Source: Saccharibacillus brassicae (GTDB lineage: Bacteria; Bacillota; Bacilli; Paenibacillales; Paenibacillaceae). From it: a stretch of DNA of 64,000 bases. The DNA lies in the NCBI RefSeq assembly GCF_006542275.1, contig NZ_CP041217.1, positions 3,908,501-3,972,500 on the forward strand, in the 5' to 3' direction. Positions within the stretch are counted from its first letter, which is position 1, and every line of letters starts with the position of its first letter. The notes under the pieces were generated by a model, which saw only the letters and a program-made list of their open reading frames with translations, made no database searches and had not been told where the DNA came from. The translations under genes and the position numbers were made by a program. Of the stretch, positions 1-9,000 are shown in pieces.

Positions 1-458
1 AGCAGCAGGTCCGTGGCGAACAACGAGCGGACCCGGTCCGCGATCGTCGGCTGCGCATAGAGCAGCGCTCCGCCGACCAGCAGAATCGCAAGCGCCGCCG
101 CGATCCAGCTCCGCGTCCGCCGGCTTCGCGGCGCAGCGGCCGAAGACCTACGCTTGTCGCTGTGCGGGCCCGCATCTACGCTTGGCGGTTCCGGCGCTTC
201 GATCTCGATCCCGCCGAGTTCCGCCATGAACCGGTCGGTAAAATCTTCCGGCAGCGTCTCTTCGGACAAACGCTCGGTCCAGCGGGCGTCTTCCGCCGTC
301 TCGGTACGCCGCTTGGGCGTATGCGGCGGTGCGCCGCCGGGTCCGCGGTTCTCCCGACTCTGCTCGGCACGGCCGGGCTCACCGTGCCCGCCTTGCCCGA
401 ACCTGTCTTTGGGGTTATAAGCGGTTTTTCCCGCTCCGGTACGCAGCCGAAAATTCAT
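1..458 (-). CDS. Anti-sigma-like membrane protein, partial
   Basis: The reading frame begins at an ATG with a strong AAAGGAGGA site and runs off the window start after about 152 codons. It begins inside the sigma gene, overlapping its 3' end by 44 nt, so the two are translationally coupled. The cytoplasmic part (residues 1-115) is polar and Pro/Gly/Arg-rich; one hydrophobic segment (about 118-135, WIAAALAILLVGGALLY) follows an Arg-rich stretch, giving an N-in topology. A small membrane protein encoded directly after an ECF sigma factor is usually its anti-sigma factor, so that role is inferred from position and topology. No zinc-binding HxxxCxxC motif is visible in the part present. The extracellular sensor domain lies outside the window. 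Confidence 0.7.
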   Translation of the reverse strand, partial: MNFRLRTGAGKTAYNPKDRFGQGGHGEPGRAEQSRENRGPGGAPPHTPKRRTETAEDARWTERLSEETLPEDFTDRFMAELGGIEIEAPEPPSVDAGPHSDKRRSSAAAPRSRRTRSWIAAALAILLVGGALLYAQPTIADRVRSLFATDLL

Positions 459-1005
459 ACGGATTCTCCTCCTTTGACGCCATTTTTTTGCGCAGACTCC
501 GCTTCGCCCGGTGCAGCGCGTTGTTGACCTGCGGAGCCGTCATGCCGGTCAGGTCGGCAATCTCTTCGTGGCTGAGCTGGCCGACGTAACGCAGCACCAT
601 CGCCAGCCGGTAATGTTCCGGCAGCGTATCGAGCAGCCGGTCGAGTTCGGTGCGCAGCTCGCGCCGCAGCGCCTGGCCTTCCGGCGTGCCGCTGTCCGCC
701 GCGGCCTGCTGATCGGCTTCGGCCTGCGGTACCGGCACTTTGCGCCGGCCCCGATCGCGGTACAGATTGAGCGCGATCGCGTGCAGCCAGCCGGAGAAAC
801 TTTGTTCCGGCCGGTGCGAAGCCAGTTTGCGGTACGCTTTGAACAGCGTTTCCTGCGTCAGATCCTGGGCGTCCGCTTCCGGCAGGCCCATTTTGCGAAA
901 AAGTCCGTACAGTTTGTTTTTGTAGCGGTCGACGATGCCCGCGTAGGCTTGTTTGTCGCCCGCGAGCACTTCGCCGACCAGCGTCCGGTCGTCCGGCACT
1001 TCCAT
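415..1005 (-). CDS. RNA polymerase sigma factor, ECF subfamily
   Basis: A 196-residue sigma-70 family protein of ECF size with two recognisable regions: region 2 (about residues 20-90, containing DAQDLTQETLFKAY, which binds core polymerase and the -10 element) and region 4 (about 125-180, LPEHYRLAMVLRYVGQLSHEEIADLTG, the helix-turn-helix that reads the -35 element). It directs core RNA polymerase to a small stress regulon. The start has an AAAGGAGGT site 7 nt upstream. The next gene overlaps it and looks like its anti-sigma. It resembles SigW/SigM-type factors in layout and differs clearly in sequence from the three sigma factors at 34-39 kb, so it is not part of that set. Confidence 0.93.
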   Translation of the reverse strand: MEVPDDRTLVGEVLAGDKQAYAGIVDRYKNKLYGLFRKMGLPEADAQDLTQETLFKAYRKLASHRPEQSFSGWLHAIALNLYRDRGRRKVPVPQAEADQQAAADSGTPEGQALRRELRTELDRLLDTLPEHYRLAMVLRYVGQLSHEEIADLTGMTAPQVNNALHRAKRSLRKKMASKEENPYEFSAAYRSGKNRL

Positions 1006-1085
1006 ATCCGCACCTCCTTTTTTTGATCGATATACCGATAAGACTCCGCTTCTCCCGAACTCCTCTCACCGGAGGCGGAATTTTT

Positions 1086-1114
1086 TTGGCGGCCGTTTTG
1101 GTATATAGTATAGA
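1086..1114 (+). promoter_or_regulatory. Sigma-A type promoter for the methyltransferase gene
   Basis: TTGGCG, 17 nt, TATAGA on the plus strand, about 50 nt before the methyltransferase start and inside the spacer shared with the divergent sigma gene. Confidence 0.5.
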
Positions 1115-1166
1115 GGATTATTTGCCGGGCATCGCGAAGCGAGACCGACCTGAAGGAGTGAAGTAG

Positions 1167-3311
1167 ATGCGAAGCGCCCTGGAACATATCCGTGCCCATA
1201 TGGCGGAGCAGGAAGAAGGAGCCGGACCCGCGGGTCCGGACGAAGGCGGCATGCCGGCCTGGCTGCAAATTTTGTCTTCGGCGGAAGAATATATCGTCAA
1301 TTACGAACGGATCGGCTCGATCCGCGAGATGGAGCGGCTGAACCCGGTACTGGCTTACGTGGAGCGGAGCCTGGACCTGCTGGGCGGCGAACGGCTGTCT
1401 TTTTGGATCAAGGAGCTGCTGGAAGAAGTGCTCGCCTGGAGCGAGACGGCCAAAGGCGGCACGCGGATCGACCGGATCGGCTGGCAGCGGCAGGGCATTA
1501 ACGTATTCGTACATAACGAAGGATCGGCGGACCTGTACCTGGCCAAATCTCCGGGAGGCATCGGCGACCGGGAGCGGCTGACCGCGCTGCTGATCCGCAC
1601 GCACGGACTGCTCGGGCAGTACCTGCGCGGCGAAGTGCCGTTCTCGGCGAACCTGCCGCTGCGCGGTCCGGTCGACGAAGGGCTGCTGAGCGAGACCGAA
1701 CTGGCCCGGCTGCTGATGGCGCTGAACCGCTGCGTGATTGGGGCCGTGTCCGAGGAGCTGTGGCAGAGCGTCGCGGACGATCTGGAAGAGTGCGTGCTGC
1801 ACGTCTCGCTCGGCACCGTGCCGGCCGGAGACGGACTTGCGCGGCGGCTGCGCCGATTGCGGGCGGACGCGATCCGGCGGGGCGAAGACTTCGACGGCGA
1901 ACTTGCGCGGATCGACGAAGAGCTGCGGGCGTCCGGCGCCGCGGGCGGCCTGGAAGAGAGCTTCGCGAGGCTCGGCGACAAAACGCTGTGGTACGTGGAA
2001 GCGGCGCTCGGCGAATTTTCGCTCGAAGAGTTCGTCAAGATGATGCAGCTTGCGCTGCGCGGAGCCGAAGAACGTCCGGAAGCGCGGCATATCAGCTTCG
2101 AACGCCTGATGCACGGATTGTATTACGACCACAAAGGCGTCAAGAAAATCAATCTGTACAAAAAGCGGATTATCGAAAAATATTTGCGCGAACTGGACTG
2201 GGCGGCGGTGCTTGGCGGGGGGCGGCATGCCGACAGCCCGCATCTGCATCACCGCACGAGCCGCGTGAACGGCAACCCGGATACGTGCTTCTTCGGCTTC
2301 GCTTTTTCGCCGGCCGCGGAAAAGCTGATCGATTTCTGCGTCGAAGCCGAGAAATCGCCGCTGTATGAACGGGCCGTGCTCATGCTGATGGATCTGTTCG
2401 GGCTGCGGCGCGACGCATACGACCGTTTTCACAACGAAGACGAATATCTGGAAACGATGAACGGTTCGGCGGACGACAAAAAAGTTCTGCTGTCGTACAT
2501 TGCCGGTTCGCGCGTGCTCGATATCGGGCCGGGCGGCGGCGTGCTGCTGGACCTGATCGAGCGGGAACTGCCGGAAAAAGAAGTCATCGGGATCGATATC
2601 AGCGAAAACGTGGTCGAAGCGCTGGAGCGACGCCGACGGCTGGAAGGCCGAAGCTGGCAGGTACGCAAAGGCGACGCGCTCAACCTGACGCAGACGATCG
2701 AGCCGGGCAGCATCGACACGGTCGTATTTTCTTCCATTTTGCACGAATTGTATTCCTATGTGCCGTTCGGCGGACAAAAGTTCAATCTCGACACGGTCCG
2801 GGCGGCGCTGCGAAGCGCGTTCGAACTCATTCCCGCGGGCGGGCGCATCCTGATCCGGGACGGCATCATGACCGAACCGGCGGAGCGGACTCTGCGGCTG
2901 TCGTTCCGCGATCCCGGCGCGATGGAGCGGCTCGAACGGTACGCGGCCGATTTTGCCGGACGCCGTATTTCGTTCGAACGGCTCGGCCCGCACGAAGCGC
3001 GCATGCCGGTCAACGACGCGATGGAATTTCTGTACACGTACACGTGGGGCGAAGAAGCGTACGTGCACGAAGTGCAGGAGCAGTTCGGGTACATGACGCC
3101 GTCCCAGTACGAAGCGTGCATTCGCGATCTGTTCGGAGAGGCGGCGACGATCGTGTTCAGCCGGTATTTTTTGCAGGAAGGCTATACGCTTGCGCTGCAA
3201 GACAAAGTGACGGTCACGGACGAGGACGGAAGCGAAGTGCCGCTGCCGAACAGCACCTGCCTGATCGTGATCGAAAAAGCGGGCGAAACCCCGAAGACGC
3301 CGCAGGCGTAA
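1167..3311 (+). CDS. Class I SAM-dependent methyltransferase with a long N-terminal region
   Basis: A 714-residue protein. The C-terminal third holds a Rossmann methyltransferase domain: motif I VLDIGPGGG (D452), then the acidic residue after beta 2 (VIGIDIS) and motif IV region (SIDTVVFSSILHELYSY). This shows S-adenosylmethionine binding. The first 430 residues are helical and I recognise no domain there. The substrate cannot be told; HELYSY is unlike the NPPY motif of nucleic-acid N-methyltransferases, so a small molecule or protein substrate is more likely. Start: ATG with GAAGGAGTG 6 nt upstream. It is transcribed divergently from the sigma gene and a separate RBS-bearing gene follows 111 nt downstream. 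Length well above a plain methyltransferase domain. Confidence 0.8.
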   Translation: MRSALEHIRAHMAEQEEGAGPAGPDEGGMPAWLQILSSAEEYIVNYERIGSIREMERLNPVLAYVERSLDLLGGERLSFWIKELLEEVLAWSETAKGGTRIDRIGWQRQGINVFVHNEGSADLYLAKSPGGIGDRERLTALLIRTHGLLGQYLRGEVPFSANLPLRGPVDEGLLSETELARLLMALNRCVIGAVSEELWQSVADDLEECVLHVSLGTVPAGDGLARRLRRLRADAIRRGEDFDGELARIDEELRASGAAGGLEESFARLGDKTLWYVEAALGEFSLEEFVKMMQLALRGAEERPEARHISFERLMHGLYYDHKGVKKINLYKKRIIEKYLRELDWAAVLGGGRHADSPHLHHRTSRVNGNPDTCFFGFAFSPAAEKLIDFCVEAEKSPLYERAVLMLMDLFGLRRDAYDRFHNEDEYLETMNGSADDKKVLLSYIAGSRVLDIGPGGGVLLDLIERELPEKEVIGIDISENVVEALERRRRLEGRSWQVRKGDALNLTQTIEPGSIDTVVFSSILHELYSYVPFGGQKFNLDTVRAALRSAFELIPAGGRILIRDGIMTEPAERTLRLSFRDPGAMERLERYAADFAGRRISFERLGPHEARMPVNDAMEFLYTYTWGEEAYVHEVQEQFGYMTPSQYEACIRDLFGEAATIVFSRYFLQEGYTLALQDKVTVTDEDGSEVPLPNSTCLIVIEKAGETPKTPQA

Positions 3312-3422
3312 CGTAGGGAGCGCCCGGAATGTACATGAAGCCCGGAAGCAAACTTTGGATAAAGCCTGAAAAGAATGCGGCGCATCCGCCAAGGATCGCG
3401 ATCCGTTCAAGGAGGTTTGATC

Positions 3423-4160
3423 ATGCCTAAATGGGCAAAAACGGTGCTGTACCTCGTGATTGCGGCGGTATTGACCCGGCTGATACCTTTTTCTTCGCTG
3501 TTTCGCAATCTTAATACGATGATCCATGAATTCGGGCACGCGGTCGTGGCGCTTGCCACGTCGGGACGCGTCGCGGGCATCGACCTGAACGCCAACCACA
3601 GCGGAGCGACGTATGTGACGACGTACTCGACCTGGAGTTCCATTCTCGTCTCGCTGGCCGGCTACCTGTCCGCTTCGCTGTTCGCGGTGCTGCTGTTCTA
3701 CGGCTATTACAAGCGCCAGCAGAAGCAGGGCTTGATTCTCATGACGGCGGTCGCGCTGATCATGCTGATCCTGTACGTGCACGACGGATTCGGCGTCATC
3801 TGGCTGATCGGATTCATCGCGCTGAACGCGCTTATGTACTTCGTATGGGAACCGGCGCGCAATTTCTATTACGTGCTGCTGTGCTTCCTGACGCTGGAAG
3901 AGTCGATCTTCAGTTCGCTCTATCTGGCTTGGCTGTCGGTGACGTCTCCGCGTGCCGCGGGAGATGCGGCGCTGCTGGCGCAGGATACGTTCGTGCCGGC
4001 GATCGGCTGGTCGATTCTGTTCGTGGCGTTCTCGCTGCTGTGCGCCAACTGGTCGATCCGGCTGTTCACCAAAAGCCGCGAAGGACGTTCGGCCGGCCGG
4101 GGTTCGGGCAGCGGAACCGGCATCGGGGCGCGCAAATCGAAAGCGAAGTTCCGGGCTTGA
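3423..4160 (+). CDS. M50-family (site-2-protease-like) membrane metallopeptidase
   Basis: A 245-residue integral membrane protein. The zinc-binding motif HEFGH is at residues 35-39, right after a first hydrophobic segment, as in the compact M50B-like family. At least five further hydrophobic segments follow and the C-terminus is a basic, Gly/Ser-rich cytoplasmic tail. M50 enzymes cut substrates within or near the membrane; the substrate here is unknown. The ATG at 3423 has AAGGAGGT 7 nt before it and is preferred over an upstream in-frame start without RBS. It follows the methyltransferase and precedes the YkvA-like gene in the same direction, so co-transcription is possible. An anti-sigma factor is encoded nearby, but nothing in the sequence ties the two together. 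Confidence 0.8.
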   Translation: MPKWAKTVLYLVIAAVLTRLIPFSSLFRNLNTMIHEFGHAVVALATSGRVAGIDLNANHSGATYVTTYSTWSSILVSLAGYLSASLFAVLLFYGYYKRQQKQGLILMTAVALIMLILYVHDGFGVIWLIGFIALNALMYFVWEPARNFYYVLLCFLTLEESIFSSLYLAWLSVTSPRAAGDAALLAQDTFVPAIGWSILFVAFSLLCANWSIRLFTKSREGRSAGRGSGSGTGIGARKSKAKFRA

Positions 4161-4215
4161 AAATTTGGCTTGAGAATTTGAAATGTTGAAGCGCAAAATA
4201 AGGAGGACGACGAAA

Positions 4216-4827
4216 ATGGCGGACAAAAAAAGCTGGCGCGAACGCGCGGCCGATTACGGGCGCGACAAGTTCGGGGTAGGCGTAGGCAGCGGCGATCCGG
4301 CATCCAAAGCGGACGCGGAAGCGGATACGGCGGCTGCGCAGCCGATCGGCGAAGCGGAACTGAACAAGCGGATTGAAGGCTACGGCAAGCAGTATTCGGA
4401 CGACTCGTTCTGGGACAAAGTCAAGACGGTCGGCAAAAAAGCGGGCGTCAAAGTCGTATACGCGGCGCTGCTGCTGTTCTACACGCTCAAAGACGCGGAT
4501 GTGCCGCCGTGGGCGAAATCGGTCATTATCGGGGCGCTGGCGTACTTTATCGCGCCGATCGATCTTATCCCGGACTTTATTCCGGTCGTGGGCTTCACGG
4601 ACGATTTCGGCACGCTGATCGCGGCCGTTGCCGTCGTCGCCAAACTGGTCAACGACGAGACGCGCGGCAAAGCGCGGGCGAAGCTCGTATCTTGGTTCGG
4701 CGAGAGCGCGACGCTCGATCTGGGCGAAGTGGAAGCGAAGCTTGAGCCGCTGTCGGTCGACCGCGAAGCGCTCGCGGCGGACGCCGACGCAGCGGACGTC
4801 GCAGGCAAAGGTCGGCCGAAGCGGTAA
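4216..4827 (+). CDS. YkvA-like DUF1232 membrane protein
   Basis: A 203-residue protein. The centre (about residues 85-145) carries the DUF1232 signature: PPWAKSVIIGALAYFIAPID, then LIPDFIPVVGFTDDFG and a hydrophobic segment. Proteins of the YkvA family are small membrane-associated proteins of unknown function. The N-terminal 70 residues are charged and low in complexity. The ATG at 4216 has AAGGAGGACG upstream and gives MADKKSWRERA; the in-frame ATG 11 codons earlier lacks a good site. It ends before a bidirectional terminator. Confidence 0.85.
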   Translation: MADKKSWRERAADYGRDKFGVGVGSGDPASKADAEADTAAAQPIGEAELNKRIEGYGKQYSDDSFWDKVKTVGKKAGVKVVYAALLLFYTLKDADVPPWAKSVIIGALAYFIAPIDLIPDFIPVVGFTDDFGTLIAAVAVVAKLVNDETRGKARAKLVSWFGESATLDLGEVEAKLEPLSVDREALAADADAADVAGKGRPKR

Positions 4828-4914
4828 TTCGCCGCCGTGACCGGGGCAGGGGTTACATGTCCGAAAAGGCCGCGTAGAAGCCGGATTTGTCCGGAAAAGA
4901 AAAGCAGATTGCAT

Positions 4915-4979
4915 AAAAAGCAGCGTAGAAGCTCGTTTGGGCCCGATTGAGGGGTTTAACGGCGGCTACGCTGCTTTTT
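4915..4979. terminator. Bidirectional Rho-independent terminator
   Basis: Inverted repeat AAAAAGCAGCGTAG / CTACGCTGCTTTTT between two convergent genes; T-runs on both strands, so it can stop the YkvA-like transcript and the fructokinase transcript. Confidence 0.85.
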
Positions 4980-5050
4980 GGGATACGTAAGTTCGGTTGT
5001 GCGCGCGGATCGGGCGGTACGTTGACGAAAAGGTTATCAAGCCGCGGCGC

Positions 5051-5923
5051 TCAGCCCTGCGCCGCTTCGATGCCCAGCGCAAGCGAGCCGGCGAGGCCGG
5101 CGTTGTCGCCGAGGCCCGGCGGAACGATATAGGCGTCGAGATCGTCCAGCACGGACGAAGCGACGTAGCCGTTCAGGTTCCGCGCGACTTTGGACCGGAT
5201 CAGCGGGAACAGCTGGCTCTGGTGCATGACGCCTCCGCCGAGAATGACTTTCTTCGGCGAGAGCAGCAGGATCGCGCCGGTCACCGCTTCGGCCAGATAA
5301 TGCGCTTCGATCTCCCAGGCCGGATGGTCTTCCGGCAGGCTGTCGCCGCCTTGCCCCCAGCGCTTCTCAAGCGCGGGGCCGGCGGCCATGCCTTCCAGGC
5401 AGTCGCCGTGATACGGGCAGGCGCCCGCGAAGTCGTCGTCCGGATGCCGGCGCATCGGGACGTGGCCGCCTTCGGGATGCACGAGTCCGTGCACCCGATT
5501 GCCGCCGACGTACACGCCGACGCCGATTCCGGTGCCGACCGTGTAATAGACGCAGCTGTCGAGGCCGCGGGCCGCTCCCCAGCGCGCTTCGCCGAAAGCG
5601 GCCGCGTTGACGTCGGTATCGAATCCGGCCGGGACGTTCAGCTTCTTTTTCAAATGCCCGAGCAGGTCGTAATTCGCCCAACCGGGCTTGGGCGTCGTCG
5701 TCACGTGGCCGTAGGTGCCGCTCCCCGGATCGAGGTCGAGCGGGCCGAACGAGCCGACGCCCAGCGCTTCGATGTTTTTGTCTTCAAAATAAGCGGCCGC
5801 GCGCGCCGTCGTCTCTTCCGGCCGTTCCGTCGGAAAGCTGACGCGGTCCAGAATCTCTCCGTGTTCATTGCCGATCCCGCAGACGAATTTTGTTCCGCCC
5901 GCTTCGATTGCTCCGATGATCAT
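5051..5923 (-). CDS. gmuE: ROK-family fructokinase (GmuE/ScrK type)
   Basis: A 290-residue sugar kinase: N-terminal phosphate-binding loop MIIGAIEAGGTKFVCGIG, catalytic region FDTDVNAAAFGE, GTGIGVGVYV, and the ROK zinc site spread over HPEGGH and CPYHGDCLEG. It phosphorylates fructose (possibly mannose) with ATP. The sequence follows Bacillus subtilis GmuE closely along its whole length. It is divergent from the beta-mannosidase gene with a shared 150-nt promoter region, which fits joint use of mannosides: mannose released outside the kinase step enters as phosphorylated hexose. Start ATG has AGGAGGACACC upstream. A terminator follows. Fructokinase versus mannokinase specificity is not decidable from sequence. 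Confidence 0.9.
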   Translation of the reverse strand: MIIGAIEAGGTKFVCGIGNEHGEILDRVSFPTERPEETTARAAAYFEDKNIEALGVGSFGPLDLDPGSGTYGHVTTTPKPGWANYDLLGHLKKKLNVPAGFDTDVNAAAFGEARWGAARGLDSCVYYTVGTGIGVGVYVGGNRVHGLVHPEGGHVPMRRHPDDDFAGACPYHGDCLEGMAAGPALEKRWGQGGDSLPEDHPAWEIEAHYLAEAVTGAILLLSPKKVILGGGVMHQSQLFPLIRSKVARNLNGYVASSVLDDLDAYIVPPGLGDNAGLAGSLALGIEAAQG

Positions 5924-5972
5924 GATGGTGTCCTCCCGAAAATGGTTTGGGTGTGTCGGCCTGTCCTGGTCC

Positions 5973-6000
5973 TTGCGGTCGATCCTTTTTCTATTATACC
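5973..6000 (+). promoter_or_regulatory. Probable promoter of the beta-mannosidase gene
   Basis: TTGCGG, 16 nt, TATACC on the plus strand, 74 nt before the beta-mannosidase start. Confidence 0.4.
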
Positions 6001-6041
6001 TGTACCCGTTTCCCGCATTATGCTATTTTATTGAAGAATGC

Positions 6042-6055
6042 TGGAAGCGTTATCT
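6042..6055 (+). promoter_or_regulatory. Candidate cre site (CcpA) in the beta-mannosidase leader
   Basis: TGGAAGCGTTATCT fits the loose cre consensus WTGNAANCGNWNNCW apart from the first base. It lies between the promoter and the RBS, a position from which CcpA blocks elongation in other Firmicutes. Confidence 0.4.
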
Positions 6056-6073
6056 TGAAAGGAGAGCACACAT

Positions 6074-9000
6074 ATGAGCGGAAAAGACAGCAAGGCAAGT
6101 CCCGGCGCAAATCCCGGTACGGATACGACGGCAGCGGATAAGATGGAACTTGGCGGAAACTGGAGAATCAAAGATTTTGCGCCGGGCGAGACGCCCGCGC
6201 AGGATAATGCGGCGGCGATGCTGGACGACCGGTACTGGATGACCGGCAGCGTGCCGGGCGACGTCCATAGCGCGCTGATCCGGCGGAAGGTGATCGAAGA
6301 CCCGTATTTCGGGCATAACGATCTCAAAAGCCGCTGGATCGAAGAACGCGAATGGTGGTACCGGCGCGGGTTCGAATACGGCGGGGCGCTGACGCGGGAA
6401 CCGGGCGAACGGTTCGAGCTGAACTTCGACGGACTCGATACGTTCGCGACGGTGTTCGTCAACGGACATGAGATCGGCACGTCGCGCAACATGCTTATGC
6501 CGCATACGTTCGACATTACGCGGGTCATCCGGCCGGGCTGGAACGTGATCGCGGTCCGGTTCGATCCGCTGCGCCCGCATCATCAGGGCAAAGAGCGGTT
6601 CGATTGGTCTTCGTACACGAAAGAACGTCCGTGGCTGCGCAAAGCGGCGATGAATTTCGGGTGGGACTGGGGCCCGCGCCTTGTCACCGTCGGGATCTGG
6701 GGCGCAGTGACGCTGAAGCGGCATCGACTGGCGAAAATCGAAAGCGTATTCGCTGAAACGCGTTCGATCGGAAACGGCGCCGCGAACCTCGTCATCTCGG
6801 CGGACGTGACGACGTACCGCGGCATGCCCGACGTTCCGCTGACGCTCAAGCTGAGCCTTGCAGACGGAGACGGCCGACGCGTGTACGAGACGGAAGTGAG
6901 CGAAGACGGGGCGGAGCCGATCCGCGCCGCGGACCCGGACGGTGCTTCCGTTCCGGCCTTCGAAACAGATTTCCGGCCGGAAAGCGGCACGCGCCCGGGC
7001 GTTTTGGCGGCGAGTCCGGTGACGCCGGGCCGGCGCTCCGCGCTGCGGCGTCAGGCTGCTTTTCGCGCCGAATGCGTGCTGCCGGACGCCAGATTGTGGT
7101 GGACGCACGATCTCGGCGAGCCGCATCTGTATACGCTGACGGCGGATCTGTATGCGGGAGACGAGCGAATTCATACCGACACACAGGCCATCGGCGTGCG
7201 CACGATCGAACTGCGGACCGAAGACGAAGAGGGCCGCGCGGCGTTCCGCTTTTTCCTCAACGGAAAGTTTGTGTATGCCAGAGGGGCCAACTGGATTCCC
7301 GCGGACAACCGCATCGGCAGCATTCCGGATTCGCGCTACGGCGAACTGATCGGGCTGTCGGCGGAGTCCGGCATGAACATGCTGCGGATCTGGGGCGGCG
7401 GCATCTATGAAAAAGAAATCTTTTACGACGAATGCGATCGGCGCGGCGTGCTGGTCTGGCAGGATTTTGCTTTTGCGAACGCGCTGTTCCCGGACTTCAA
7501 CGCCGACTTTATGGACAATGTGCGCGCCGAAGTCGAAGCGAACGTCACACGGCTGCGCGGACGCGCTTCGCTGGCGCTGTGGTGCGGCAACAACGAGATC
7601 GACTGGCTCTATGATATGAAAAGCGCGAGCGGCGACATCAAGAGTGACTTCTACGGCGAACGGATCTACCACGAGCTGATCCCCGAAGCGCTGGAGCGGC
7701 TCGATCCGCACCGGGCCTACTGGCCTTCTTCGCCTTACGGCCGCAGCGGCGATCAGGACGACAACGATCCGGACGTCGGCGACCGGCACAACTGGCAGGT
7801 GTGGCACGGGTCCGTTTATCCGCGCGCTTTTGGCGAGATGCCGGCACTGGACTACAGCATCGAAGGCGTGACGTTCAAAAATTACAAGCAGGATATGGCG
7901 CTGTTCAGCAGCGAATTCGGCATGCACGCGTCGGCCAACCGCTACACGCTGGAGAAAAACATGCCGGAAGGCAGCCTCGTCTGGGGCGGGGAAGAGATGG
8001 CGTACCGCAACAAGGACACCAATCACCGCAAAGGCATTCTGCTGATGGAAGGCTACACCGGACTTCCGCGCGATATCGAGGAATACATGAACTTCTCAAT
8101 GCTGACCCAGGCGGAAGGGCTGCGCTGCGGCGTCGAGCATTACCGGCGCAATCCGCGCAGCGGCGGAAGCCTGATCTGGCAGCTCAACGACAGTTGGCCG
8201 GGCACGAGCTGGGCGATGATCGATTACGAGCTGCTGCCGAAAGCTTCCTATTATTACGCCAAACAGTTCTACCGTCCGCTGCTGCTCTCGCTTGAACACG
8301 AACCGGGTCAGCCGCTGCGGGTGTGGGCGGTCAACGACGGCCCGGAGCCGGTCGAAGTGGAAGCTCTGTTGGAAGTGCGGCGTTTTGACGGGGAGCGGGT
8401 CGGGGAATACGTTTTCCGTTCGGACAGCGCGTTCCGCGGTCCGGTGCTGCTCGGCGAGGTCGGCGAAGCCGAGGCTTTGAACGGCGGCTCGGCGGAAGAG
8501 ACGCTGGTGCGGCTGCGGCACGCGGGCGGTGTGGAGCTGGGGAGCGGGAAGGGCGGCGAAGCGGGGGAAGGGCCGCGTGAGTTGCGCGGGAATGGAGCGG
8601 ACGGAGCATGGGAAGGGCCGCGTGGAGTGCGCGGAGCCGAGGCGGAGAAGGGCGGCGAAAGCCGACGCCGCGAAGAGCGGGGCTGCGAGCAGACGTATAT
8701 GCTGCGCGACCAGCGGGAGTTGAAGCTGGGGCAGGCGAAGCTTGCGTGGAGCGTGGCGGAGGCGAGCGAAGCGGGCGGCGAGGCGGAAGTCGCACAAGCC
8801 GGGCAAGCGGTGCAGGACGGCCAAGCGGGCGGCTACGTGGAAGCTGCGCAAGCCGCGCAAGCGGGAAGCGCAGCGGAAGAGGCGGCGCAAGGCGGCCAAG
8901 CGGGCGGCGACGTGGAAGCCGCGCAAGTCGCGCAAGCGGGAAGCGCAGCGCAGGAGGCGGCGCGAGGCGGCCAAGCGGGCGGCTACGTGGAAGCTGCGCA

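Noticed and set aside
858..4226. Very long open frame on the minus strand (over 1100 codons)
   Set aside because: It is antisense to the methyltransferase, M50 and YkvA-like genes, has no RBS and an Arg/Gln/His/Ala-rich composition typical of GC-rich antisense frames.
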